Shown: positions 25,491-33,300 of the stretch, in pieces
Numbering within the stretch: position 1 is the first letter of the stretch
How the letters are laid out: each line of letters opens with the position of its first letter
NCBI RefSeq assembly: GCF_000426345.1
Contig: NZ_AUFE01000016.1
Location: 1-64,000, forward strand
Direction: 5' to 3'
Origin: Cupriavidus phytohabitans
GTDB taxonomy: Bacteria > Pseudomonadota > Gammaproteobacteria > Burkholderiales > Burkholderiaceae
Length of the DNA: 64,000 nucleotides
Position numbers and translations under genes: made by a program
Notes under the pieces: model-generated
What the model saw: only the letters and a program-made list of their open reading frames with translations
The model's database searches: none
Told to the model about the DNA's origin: nothing

Positions 25491-26905
25491 GACGCCTTCG
25501 CAACGCAAAGATCGTGGCCACGCTTGGGCCCGCCAGTTCGGACCCGGCCATCATCGGCCAGTTGTTCGATGCGGGAGCCGATGTGTTCCGCCTCAACTTC
25601 AGCCATGGCTCGCATGAAGACCACAAGCAGCGCCTGCACGCTATCCGCGCGATCGAGCAGCAGCGCGGCCGCCCGATCGGCGTGCTGCTCGACCTGCAGG
25701 GCCCCAAGCTGCGCATCGGCACCTTCGCCGATGGCCCGGTGCAGGTGGCGGCGCAGGCAACATTGCGGCTCGATCTGGATGCGGCCGTGCCGGGCACGGC
25801 GCAGCGCGTGAGCCTGCCGCATCCGGAAATCTTCGCGGCGCTGCAGCCGGGCGCCGAATTGCTGATCGATGACGGCCGGGTGCGACTGCGCGTGGAGCGC
25901 TGCGGCGCCGACTATGCCGAGACCATCGTCGTCAACGGCGGCACGCTGTCCGACCGCAAGGGCGTCAATGTCCCCGGCGTGGTGCTGCCGCTGTCGGCCA
26001 TGACCGGGAAGGACCGCGCCGACCTCGATTTCGGGTTGTCGCTGGGCGTGGACTGGGTGGCGCTGTCATTCGTGCAGCGCGCCGACGACATCGGGGAGAT
26101 CCGCCGGATCGTCGATGGCCGCGCCGGCATCGTCGCCAAGCTGGAGAAGCCCGCCGCGATCCAGAGCCTGGAGGCGATCGTCGAAGCCGCCGACGCGGTC
26201 ATGGTGGCGCGCGGCGACCTCGGCGTGGAAATGCCCGCCGAGCAGGTGCCGTCGCTGCAGAAGCGCATCGTGCGGGCCTGCCGCAAGGCCGGCAAGCCGG
26301 TAATCGTAGCCACGCAGATGCTGGAGTCGATGGTGACCGCTCCCGTGCCGACGCGCGCCGAGGCCTCCGACGTTGCCACCGCCATCTATGACGGCGCCGA
26401 TGCGGTGATGCTGTCGGCGGAATCGGCGTCGGGCCGCTATCCGGTGGAAGCGGTGAAGATGATGGACAGCATCATCACCCGCACCGAATCCGACCCGCAC
26501 TACCACGAAGCCATCCAGGCCTCGCATTCGGCGCCGCGCGCCGACGCTGCCGACGCGATCGGCTACGCGGTGCGGCACGTGGCCAGCCTGCTGGGCGCGC
26601 CCGCGGCGGTGGCCTATACCAGCTCCGGCTATTCCGCGCTGCGCATGGCGCGCGAACGGCCCGAGGTGCCGATCCTCGGCATGACGCCGCGGCTTGCCAC
26701 CGCGCGCCGGCTGGCGCTGGCGTGGGGCGTGCACGCGGTGCTCTGCCATGAAGTGGTGGACGTGGTGGAGATGACCGAAGTGGCAAGCCGCACCGTGCTC
26801 GGGGAGCAGTTCGGCGAGGCCGGCCAGTCGATCGTGATCTCGGCCGGGCTGCCCTTTACCGTCGCGGGCACGACCAATCTGCTGCGCATTGCGCAGGTCC
26901 AGTAA
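25487..26905 (+). CDS. ttuE: Pyruvate kinase
   Basis: 472 residues, full-length pyruvate kinase: KIVATLGPASSDPAIIGQLFDAGADVFRLNFSHG, then the active-site signature (IVAKLEKPAAIQSLEAIVEAADAVMVARGDLGVEMP) and a C-terminal domain with SGYSALRMARERPEVPI. It overlaps ttuD by four bases, the order ttuC-ttuD-ttuE of Agrobacterium vitis tartrate loci, so it is probably the dedicated TtuE isozyme rather than the housekeeping one. Confidence 0.9.
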   Translation: MRRLRNAKIVATLGPASSDPAIIGQLFDAGADVFRLNFSHGSHEDHKQRLHAIRAIEQQRGRPIGVLLDLQGPKLRIGTFADGPVQVAAQATLRLDLDAAVPGTAQRVSLPHPEIFAALQPGAELLIDDGRVRLRVERCGADYAETIVVNGGTLSDRKGVNVPGVVLPLSAMTGKDRADLDFGLSLGVDWVALSFVQRADDIGEIRRIVDGRAGIVAKLEKPAAIQSLEAIVEAADAVMVARGDLGVEMPAEQVPSLQKRIVRACRKAGKPVIVATQMLESMVTAPVPTRAEASDVATAIYDGADAVMLSAESASGRYPVEAVKMMDSIITRTESDPHYHEAIQASHSAPRADAADAIGYAVRHVASLLGAPAAVAYTSSGYSALRMARERPEVPILGMTPRLATARRLALAWGVHAVLCHEVVDVVEMTEVASRTVLGEQFGEAGQSIVISAGLPFTVAGTTNLLRIAQVQ

Positions 26906-27034
26906 GCGGAATTGGGCTGCGCCGCGGCCTTCGCCGGCAGCAGCGCGCTGTGACAGCTGCGCTAGTGGCTGAAGCGGCAACCGACAGACAGGCCGCGAAG
27001 GCTTGCTGAAAAACCATCAGACAGGAGACAAGAC

Positions 27035-28021
27035 ATGCGTGCAACTGACTTTATGCGCCGAGTATCGGCATTGACCCTGGCCGCCGCCGGCCTCGCCCTC
27101 TGCGGTGGCGCCATGGCGCAAGCCTGGCCGGCCAAGCCAGTCACTCTGGTCGTGCCGTTCCCTTCGGGCGGCACCACCGACGTGCTGGCGCGCGCGCTGG
27201 GCGACCAGCTTTCCAGGAGCCTCGGCCAGCCGGTGATCGTCGAGAACCGTCCCGGCGCGGGCGCCACGGTCGGCGCCGACTATGTCGCCAAGAGCAAGCC
27301 GGACGGCTACACGCTGCTGATGGGCGCGGTGCACCACACCATCGCTACCAGCGTGTACAAGAAGCTGCCCTACAGCTTCGAGAAAGACCTCGCGCCGGTG
27401 GCCCCGGTGGCGATGGTGCCCAATGTGCTGGTGATCAACGCCGCGAAGACGCCGGCAAAGAATGTCAGCGAACTGGTGGCGCTGGCCAAACGGGCCTCGC
27501 CCGAGTTCGCCTACGGCTCCAACGGCAACGGCACCGCGCAGCACCTGATCGGCACGCAGTTCCAGGCCGCCACCGGCGCGCCGCTGCTGCACGTGCCTTA
27601 CAAGGGCAGCGGCCCGCTGACCACCGACCTGCTGGGCGGGCAGGTGACCATGTCGTTCGACACGCTGACGCCTGTGCTGCAGCACATCAAGTCGGGCAAG
27701 CTGCGCGCGCTGGCGGTGACCACGGCGAAGCGCTCGACCGTGCTGCCGGACGTGCCCACGCTGGAAGAAGCCGGCCTGAAGGGCTTCGACATCGGCACGT
27801 GGTTCGGCGTGATGGCGCCGGTCGCCACGCCGGAACCGGTCGTGACACGCCTCAACGCCGAGATCGTCAGGATCGTGAAATCGCCGGATTTCCAGCAGCG
27901 CATGCAGGCCATCGGCGCCGAGCCGATGACCAGCACGCCGAAGGAATTCGCGCGCCGCATCCAGGACGAGACAGTGAAGTTCGCGAAGCTGGTGAAGGAC
28001 GGGAAGGTGACGATCGAGTGA
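27035..28021 (+). CDS. Bug-family (TctC) solute receptor
   Basis: 328-residue periplasmic receptor with a signal peptide (LTLAAAGLALCGGAMAQA). Conserved segments are WPAKPVTLVVPFPSGGTTDVLARALG, VENRPGAGATVGADYVAKSKPDGYTLLMG and LLHVPYKGSGPLTTDLLGGQV. AGGAGA precedes ATG 27035. It lies 129 bases after the tartrate genes in the same direction, so tartrate or a related hydroxy-acid is a plausible ligand. Confidence 0.9.
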   Translation: MRATDFMRRVSALTLAAAGLALCGGAMAQAWPAKPVTLVVPFPSGGTTDVLARALGDQLSRSLGQPVIVENRPGAGATVGADYVAKSKPDGYTLLMGAVHHTIATSVYKKLPYSFEKDLAPVAPVAMVPNVLVINAAKTPAKNVSELVALAKRASPEFAYGSNGNGTAQHLIGTQFQAATGAPLLHVPYKGSGPLTTDLLGGQVTMSFDTLTPVLQHIKSGKLRALAVTTAKRSTVLPDVPTLEEAGLKGFDIGTWFGVMAPVATPEPVVTRLNAEIVRIVKSPDFQQRMQAIGAEPMTSTPKEFARRIQDETVKFAKLVKDGKVTIE

Positions 28022-28025
28022 TTGC

Positions 28026-28044
28026 GACAGGGTGACACCCTGTC
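28026..28044 (+). terminator. Hairpin after Bug gene
   Basis: GACAGGGT-GAC-ACCCTGTC forms an 8-bp stem starting five bases after the Bug stop codon. There is no T-run, so termination strength is uncertain; it is followed by the larger repeat hairpin at 28061. Confidence 0.45.
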
Positions 28045-28060
28045 AACAGGCGCGCGGTTT

Positions 28061-28090
28061 GCTCCCTCTCCCGCTTGCGGGAGAGGGAGC
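28061..28090. repeat. Dispersed palindromic repeat, copy 3
   Basis: GCTCCCTCTCCCGC and its complement form a perfect 14-bp stem with a two-base centre, preceded by GGTTT as in copy 1. It lies between two convergent Bug genes and could end both transcripts. Confidence 0.75.
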
Positions 28091-28119
28091 ACGTAGTTGG
28101 TTGGTCAAGGCAAACCGGC

Positions 28120-29109
28120 TCAATCCGGCTTGATCTGCGCCCGCGCGATGATCGGCTTCCAGCGCTGCTGCTCCTGCGCGATAAACCGCGCAAACTCCGC
28201 CGGCGTATTGCCCACCACGATGGCCGCATCCGCGCTCAGCCGTTCGACCGAGCTCTGGCTCCTGACCGCCTTGATGGTCGCATCCGCCAACTTGTCCGCG
28301 GCCGATTGCGGCAGCGTCGCGGGCGCAAGCAGCCCATACCACTGCGTCATCTCGAAGCCGGGATAGCCTTGCTCGGCCACGGTCGGCACATCCGGCAGCT
28401 GCGGGATGCGCTGCGTGGTGCCGGTGGCGATGCAGCGTACCTTGCCGGTCTTGATGAACTGCAGGATCGCCGGCGCGCCCACCGAGGCCGCTTCCAGCCG
28501 CCCCGAAAGCAGGTCGGTGATCTGCGGGCCGCTGCCGCGGTACGGCACGTGCGTGATGAAGGTGCCGGTCGCCGCCTTCAGGTACTCGAACGCCAGGTGC
28601 CCGGCGCTGCCGTTGCCGGCCGAGCCGTAGTTGAGCTTGCCCGGCTTGCTCTTGGCCAGCGCCACGAATTCCTTCAGGTTCTTCGCCGGCACGTCGGGAT
28701 GGACCACATACAGGCTCGGCACCTTGGACAACAGCGAGATCGGGCGGAAATCCTTGACCGGATCGTAAGGCAGCTTGGGGAAGATGTACGGATTCACCGC
28801 CAGCGTGCCGATGTGGCCGAGGATCAGCGTATGGTTGTCCTCGGCGCGCGCCACTTCGCCCATGGCGATATTGCCGGCGGCGCCCGGCTTGTTTTCCACA
28901 AATACCGACACGCCCAGCAGCTTGGTCAGTTCCGCCGCGGTGGAGCGCGCGACGATCTCCGAGCTGCCGCCCGGCGCGAACGGCACCACCAGCCGGACCG
29001 GCTTGGACGGCCACGCCTGGGCGCGGGCGAGCGTGGGGAAGAGGGCGCTGGCGCCGAGTGCCGCGGTCGCTTGCAGCAATTGGCGGCGGGTGGGGTTGAT
29101 GCGGTTCAT
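28120..29109 (-). CDS. Bug-family (TctC) solute receptor
   Basis: 329-residue receptor. The start is ATG 29109 with GGAGA upstream; an earlier in-frame start at 29172 lacks a signal. The N-terminus NPTRRQLLQATAALGASALFP carries a twin-arginine motif, so export may be by Tat rather than Sec. The body has PFAPGGSSEIVARSTAAEL, VENKPGAAGNIAMGEVA and HVPYRGSGPQITDLLSG. It is downstream of another Bug gene in the same direction (65-base gap), a tandem pair next to the GntR/amidohydrolase locus. Confidence 0.9.
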   Translation of the reverse strand: MNRINPTRRQLLQATAALGASALFPTLARAQAWPSKPVRLVVPFAPGGSSEIVARSTAAELTKLLGVSVFVENKPGAAGNIAMGEVARAEDNHTLILGHIGTLAVNPYIFPKLPYDPVKDFRPISLLSKVPSLYVVHPDVPAKNLKEFVALAKSKPGKLNYGSAGNGSAGHLAFEYLKAATGTFITHVPYRGSGPQITDLLSGRLEAASVGAPAILQFIKTGKVRCIATGTTQRIPQLPDVPTVAEQGYPGFEMTQWYGLLAPATLPQSAADKLADATIKAVRSQSSVERLSADAAIVVGNTPAEFARFIAQEQQRWKPIIARAQIKPD

Positions 29110-29173
29110 GCGGGTCTCCGTGAGTATCCGGTCGTAGTGATTGCGGCGCGGCAGGCGATGCCGGCGATCCATT

Positions 29174-30169
29174 TCATTCGGGCTTGACGTTGCCGTCCTT
29201 GATGACCTTGGCCCACAGCCGGGCCTGGCCGTCGATGAATTGCTGCGCCTGTGCCGGCGGCGCGGCCACCACTTCGCCGCCCAGCTCGGTCACGCGCTGC
29301 CGCGTCTCGGGGCTGTGCATGACCTTCTGCAACGCCTCGGCAAACTTGGCGACGATCGGTTCGGGCGTGGCCGCCGGCAGGAAGGCCGCATTCCACTCAT
29401 AGACTTCGTAGCCTGGCACGCCGGCCTCCTGCATCGTCGGCACGCCCGGCAGCGCGCTGGTGCGCTGGTGGCTGGTGACCGCCAGCGGCTTGAGCTTGCC
29501 GGCCTTGATGTGCTGCAGGCTCGAGGCAACGTTGGCGAAGAACAGCGGCACTTGCCCGGCGATGACGTCGGTCATGGCCGGGCCGCCGCCCTTGTACGGC
29601 ACGTGCAGCAGGTCCACCCCCGCGCGCTGCTCGAACAGCACGCCTGCAAGGTGCTGCGCCGAGCCATTGCCGGAAGAGGCAAACGCCACCGAGCCCGGCT
29701 TCTGCTTCGCCATCGCCAGCACGTCGCCGACCCTGGTGGCCGGGAAGCTGGCCGTGGCAACCAGCACGTTGGGATAGCGCGCCAGCACACCGACGGGCTT
29801 GAATGCCTTGGCCGGATCGTAGGGCAGCCTGGCGTAGAGGCTGGGATTCACGGCGTAGGAAGAGGCATCGACCATCACCGTGTAGCCGTCCGGCGCCGCC
29901 TTGGCGACATAGGCAGCGCCGATCTGGCCGCCGGCGCCGGGGCGGTTCTCCACCACCACCGACTGGCCGAGTTCGCGGCCAAGACCCGGCGCGATCAGCC
30001 GTGCCATCAGGTCGGCGCCGCCGCCCGGCGGATACGTGACCACGATCGTGATGGGCCGCGACGGCCACGTGGCCGCGCTCTCCGCGGCGTGCGCCGGTGC
30101 AGGTTGCAGCAGTTGCAGCAGGATGCCGGCGGCGCCAATGGCCGCGGCCATCGCCTTGATGGAATGCAT
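29174..30169 (-). CDS. Bug-family (TctC) solute receptor
   Basis: 331-residue receptor from ATG 30169 (GGAGA upstream) with a Sec signal (AAAIGAAGILLQLLQPAPAHA). It has YPPGGGADLMARLIAPGL, VENRPGAGGQIGAAYVAKAAPDGYTVM and LLHVPYKGGGPAMTDVIAGQV. It is directly downstream of the GntR regulator gene, so its ligand may be the compound hydrolysed by the divergent amidohydrolase. Confidence 0.9.
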   Translation of the reverse strand: MHSIKAMAAAIGAAGILLQLLQPAPAHAAESAATWPSRPITIVVTYPPGGGADLMARLIAPGLGRELGQSVVVENRPGAGGQIGAAYVAKAAPDGYTVMVDASSYAVNPSLYARLPYDPAKAFKPVGVLARYPNVLVATASFPATRVGDVLAMAKQKPGSVAFASSGNGSAQHLAGVLFEQRAGVDLLHVPYKGGGPAMTDVIAGQVPLFFANVASSLQHIKAGKLKPLAVTSHQRTSALPGVPTMQEAGVPGYEVYEWNAAFLPAATPEPIVAKFAEALQKVMHSPETRQRVTELGGEVVAAPPAQAQQFIDGQARLWAKVIKDGNVKPE

Positions 30170-30186
30170 GAAACGGTCTCCTCGGA

Positions 30187-30225
30187 TGCGGATCGGTATC
30201 GGGGATCGGGGATCGGGTATCGGAT
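30187..30225. repeat. Short GATCGG/TATCGG tandem repeat
   Basis: Between the Bug and GntR genes there are about five imperfect copies of GGATCGG or GGTATCGG in 39 bases. It is a low-complexity spacer with no evident role. Confidence 0.5.
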
Positions 30226-30227
30226 GG

Positions 30228-30977
30228 TTAGCGGATGTCCGCGGTATAGCGAAAAGCGAAGGCATCGCCCCGGGTCAGCCGGTATTCGATGCAGGTGCCG
30301 CGCAGGTCGAAGGCTTGCCGGGTCACTACCGCGCACGGGTGCGCATCCGGCAGTTCCAGCAATTCGGCCTCGTCATGCGCCAGCGTGCGGAAAGTGACCT
30401 CGTCGACCGCGCGGTGCACGGTGATGCCGCACTGGCTGCCGAGCAGCGGATACAGCAGGTCGCCCCATTCCCATACCGGCAACTGCTGCAGCGCTTCGCA
30501 ACGCGGCAGCGGCAGCCAGATCGATTCCAGCAGCCGGGGCGTGTCATCCAGCCAGCGGCGCCGCGTGATCGCCAGGCCGCGCGCTCCGGATGGCAGTTCG
30601 AAGCGCTGCGCCATGGCCTTGTCCAGCCGCACGGCGCGGCACGACAGGATTTCCGAGCGCGGCACCGTGGTTGCGCCGTCGGCGCCGCCGAAGCGGAAAA
30701 AACGCATCAGGCTGGCACCGGTCAACCCTTTGCGCACAAAGGTACCCCGGCCCTGCACGCGTTCCAGCAGCCCTTCCTGCACCAGCACGGCGATCGCCTG
30801 CCGGATCGTCCCCAGCGCGATGCCGAATTCTTTCGCCAGTGCGCCTTCGGCGGGTATCGCCTCGCCAGGCGGCCAGTCGCCGGCAACAATGCGCGCCTGC
30901 AGCTGTGCGGCGATCTGGCCATACCGGCTCAGGCCGGCCGCGCTGGTGATTTTCTGAAGCAGGTCAATGTCCGCCAT
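30228..30977 (-). CDS. GntR-family regulator (HutC/UTRA type)
   Basis: 249 residues from ATG 30977; an in-frame ATG at 31019 would place the start against the operator with its AGAGGA only one base away. N-terminal GntR winged helix (RYGQIAAQLQARIVAGDWPPGEAIPAEGALAKEFGIALGTIRQAI), then a UTRA ligand domain (RRRWLDDTPRLLESIWLP, RQAFDLRGTCIEYRLTRGDAFAFRY). It is divergent from the amidohydrolase, with a palindrome between them that it probably binds. Confidence 0.85.
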   Translation of the reverse strand: MADIDLLQKITSAAGLSRYGQIAAQLQARIVAGDWPPGEAIPAEGALAKEFGIALGTIRQAIAVLVQEGLLERVQGRGTFVRKGLTGASLMRFFRFGGADGATTVPRSEILSCRAVRLDKAMAQRFELPSGARGLAITRRRWLDDTPRLLESIWLPLPRCEALQQLPVWEWGDLLYPLLGSQCGITVHRAVDEVTFRTLAHDEAELLELPDAHPCAVVTRQAFDLRGTCIEYRLTRGDAFAFRYTADIR

Positions 30978-31020
30978 CGGTTGTCGGTCCGTCCGGAGCC
31001 GTGCTAAATTGCTGTTCATA

Positions 31021-31043
31021 TCCTCTAGAGGACTAGAACTAGA
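31021..31043. promoter_or_regulatory. Candidate GntR operator
   Basis: TCCTCTAGAGGA is a perfect 12-base palindrome (31021-31032). CTAGA occurs three times in 19 bases (31025, 31033, 31039). The site lies in the gap between the GntR gene and the divergent amidohydrolase. Confidence 0.55.
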
Positions 31044-31104
31044 ATACTGACGCGGGCTTGCTTTCCCTATCCGGAGTTACCCGCAGACCCTACAGGGCAG
31101 ACAG

Positions 31105-31953
31105 ATGAATCAACCCGCAACGCCGGTGGTGGACTGCCACTTCCATATCTTCGATGCCGGCCAGGCAGCGCCCTCCGCCCGCTATCGGCCCCCCTATGCC
31201 GCCACGCTGCCGGACTGGCAGCGGCTGGCCGGGGCGCTTGGCGATCCGTTCGGGGTGGTGGTGCAGACCAGCTTCCTCGGTACCGACAACACCGCGCTGC
31301 TTGGGGCGCTGCGCGCCATGCCGGCGCGGCTGCGCGGCGTCGCGGTAGTCGATCCCGGCGTATCCGATGTGGCATTGCGCGAGCTGGACGATGCCGGCGT
31401 GCGCGGCATCCGGCTGAACCTCTATCGCGATCCCGGCTGGCAGCGCATCGGCACAGCGCCGTGGCGCGCGTTGTTCGCGCGTGTTGCCACGCTGGGCTGG
31501 CATGTCGAGCTCCATACCGACAACGGCGACGGCGGCACGGTGCTGGCCGCGCTGGATGATGTACTGGGCGAGTCAGGCGTAGCGGTGGTGCTGGACCATT
31601 TCGGCAGGCCGGGCGCCGCGGGGGTGGCGGATCCGGTGTTCAGCGTCGCCGCGGCGGTGCGGGCGCGCCGGCAGGTGTGGGTCAAATGCAGCGCGCCATA
31701 CCGGCTGGTGGCGCCAGGGGCGTGGCGCGAACTGGCGCAGCGCTGGCTGGAAGTGGCCGGTGCCGACCGGCTGCTGTGGGGCAGTGACTGGCCGTGGACC
31801 AATCATGAAGCCGGGGCGCGGGCGGGAGAGTGCAGTGAAACCAGCCGCTGGCCCGGAACCGCGCCGGCGGATGCTTCGCTGAATGAAGCGCTGCGCTGGC
31901 GCAATGCCGCGGCGCTCTACGGGTTTGCAATCGCGCCAGGGGCGGCGGACTAG
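31105..31953 (+). CDS. Amidohydrolase-2 family (PDC-hydrolase-like)
   Basis: 282-residue TIM-barrel hydrolase of the 2-pyrone-4,6-dicarboxylate lactonase / amidohydrolase-2 type: VVDCHFHIFD with HxH metal site, GVRGIRLNLYRD, HVELHTDNGDG, VVLDHFGRP, and LLWGSDWPWTNHE with the late catalytic aspartate. It probably hydrolyses a lactone or decarboxylates an aromatic acid. Its regulator (GntR) and two Bug genes sit on the opposite strand. Its last four bases overlap the end of the convergent DUF2894 gene. Confidence 0.85.
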   Translation: MNQPATPVVDCHFHIFDAGQAAPSARYRPPYAATLPDWQRLAGALGDPFGVVVQTSFLGTDNTALLGALRAMPARLRGVAVVDPGVSDVALRELDDAGVRGIRLNLYRDPGWQRIGTAPWRALFARVATLGWHVELHTDNGDGGTVLAALDDVLGESGVAVVLDHFGRPGAAGVADPVFSVAAAVRARRQVWVKCSAPYRLVAPGAWRELAQRWLEVAGADRLLWGSDWPWTNHEAGARAGECSETSRWPGTAPADASLNEALRWRNAAALYGFAIAPGAAD

Positions 31954-32657
31954 CCTGCCGCCTTGCGCGGCCTGGCGCGGGTGGCCTTCTTTGCGCTAGT
32001 GGCGCGCACTGCTTCGTTTTCGGCCGGTGCGCCGCCGCGATGCAGTGGTTCCAGCCACGCCATCGCCTCGACATAAGAAAAGAACTGCTCCAGGTAGCCT
32101 GGCGACAGCTCGTGCATCAGCGTCAGCGCACGATGCACGAGGTGGTCGGAGTTGAGCGGTCCGGCATTGCCCGGCAACTGCGCCTGCGACTGCCGCAACT
32201 GGCGGCTGACGCTGACGCGCGACCAGGTGTCGCGGAAATAGTCGACCAGCTCCGGCTCGGGTTCGGGACGCAGGGCGCGCACCGGAGCGGCGGCGCGCGG
32301 CGCAGGGGTGCGCGGTGCGGGGGCGCCCGGTGCAGCAGCCATCTTCGCGGCGCGCGTATTGGCCTTGATATAGCTGACCAGACCGGCAAGCGTGCCGGCC
32401 GTTTCCGCGGTTGCCTCGTGTACCGGTGCCGCAATGGCTTGGCGCCCCTCGGCGTCTTGCGCCACCGCTTCGCGGTAACTGTCGACCAGCGCTGCCAGCC
32501 GCGTATCCAGCATCTGCCGTACCGCGCCGTCATGGCCGGCCGAACGCCGCGCCAGCGCCTCGATCAGCCGGAAGCGCACCGGGTCGACGCCTGCGGCATC
32601 GCTGCCGCGCCAGGCATCGAGCTGGGCGCGCGCGCTTGCGGCGGCGTCTTCAGCCAC
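31950..32657 (-). CDS. DUF2894 protein
   Basis: 235-residue soluble protein and last gene of the DUF802 operon, overlapping the OmpA-like gene by eight bases. The N-terminus has ARAQLDAWRGSDAAGVDPVRFRLIEALARR, the middle an Ala/Pro linker (about residues 108-128), and the C-terminus VDYFRDTWSRVSVSRQLRQSQAQLP and ELSPGYLEQFFSYVEAMAWLE, as in DUF2894. Helical, no signal or membrane segment, so presumably cytoplasmic. Function unknown; conserved linkage suggests a subunit or regulator of the membrane complex encoded upstream. Confidence 0.85.
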   Translation of the reverse strand: MAEDAAASARAQLDAWRGSDAAGVDPVRFRLIEALARRSAGHDGAVRQMLDTRLAALVDSYREAVAQDAEGRQAIAAPVHEATAETAGTLAGLVSYIKANTRAAKMAAAPGAPAPRTPAPRAAAPVRALRPEPEPELVDYFRDTWSRVSVSRQLRQSQAQLPGNAGPLNSDHLVHRALTLMHELSPGYLEQFFSYVEAMAWLEPLHRGGAPAENEAVRATSAKKATRARPRKAAG

Positions 32658-33300
32658 GAGGCTTCCCCGTTCCCATGGTCACGCGCGGCACCGGCGCGAT
32701 TTCCACGCGCCGGTTCTTTGCGCGGCTCCCGGCATCGGTATTGGCGGTGACCGGCTGCTGCGAGCCGAAGCCCGCCGAGAACAGCGACGCGGGCGGCACG
32801 CCGGCATCGATCAGCGCGCGCGTCACGGTCAGCGCGCGCTGCGCCGACAGTTCCCAGTTGTCGGCGAAGCGGCGGTTGCCCTCGCGCACCTGCTGGTCGT
32901 CGGTGAAGCCGCTGACCATCAGCATTTCGTCGCGCGTGCGCAGGTAGGCCGACAGCGGCGCGGCCAGGCTGCGCAGCAGTTCACGGCCCTCGGGCTGCAG
33001 CTGGTCGGAGTTCAGGGCAAACAGCACGCTGCCGCTGATGCCGATGCGGCCGTTCACCAGCGTCACGCGCCCGGCGGCGAGCGGGCCGGCCAGCGCCTGC
33101 TCCAGCGTCTGGCGGCGCTGCGCCTCTTCCTGCCGCTGCCGCACCTCGTCCTCAAGCCGCGCCGACAGTTCCAGCTGCACGCCGATGACGCCCAGCAGCA
33201 CCAGCACGAACGCCCCCAGCAGCACCGACATCAGGTCGCCAAAGACCGCCCAGGCCGGTACCGTCGCCTCGGCGCCGGCGTCGATGTAGTCGTCCTTCAT
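32650..33300 (-). CDS. MotB/OmpA-like membrane protein
   Basis: 216 residues. One N-terminal membrane helix (about residues 22-42, DLMSVLLGAFVLVLLGVIG) with Asp22 at its start, where MotB, ExbD and ZorB proteins carry the ion-conducting aspartate. A coiled-coil linker follows (residues 45-70), then an OmpA peptidoglycan-binding domain with SGFTDDQQ, NWELSAQRALTVTRAL, GFGSQQPV and NRRVEI. It overlaps the upstream DUF802 gene by ATGA. It is the natural partner of the MotA/ExbB-like region of that protein, anchoring it to the cell wall. Confidence 0.85.
   Translation of the reverse strand: MKDDYIDAGAEATVPAWAVFGDLMSVLLGAFVLVLLGVIGVQLELSARLEDEVRQRQEEAQRRQTLEQALAGPLAAGRVTLVNGRIGISGSVLFALNSDQLQPEGRELLRSLAAPLSAYLRTRDEMLMVSGFTDDQQVREGNRRFADNWELSAQRALTVTRALIDAGVPPASLFSAGFGSQQPVTANTDAGSRAKNRRVEIAPVPRVTMGTGKPRG

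Noticed and set aside
30187..30225. GATCGG tandem stretch as an operator
   Set aside because: No dyad symmetry or defined spacing; a better palindrome exists on the other side of the GntR gene.
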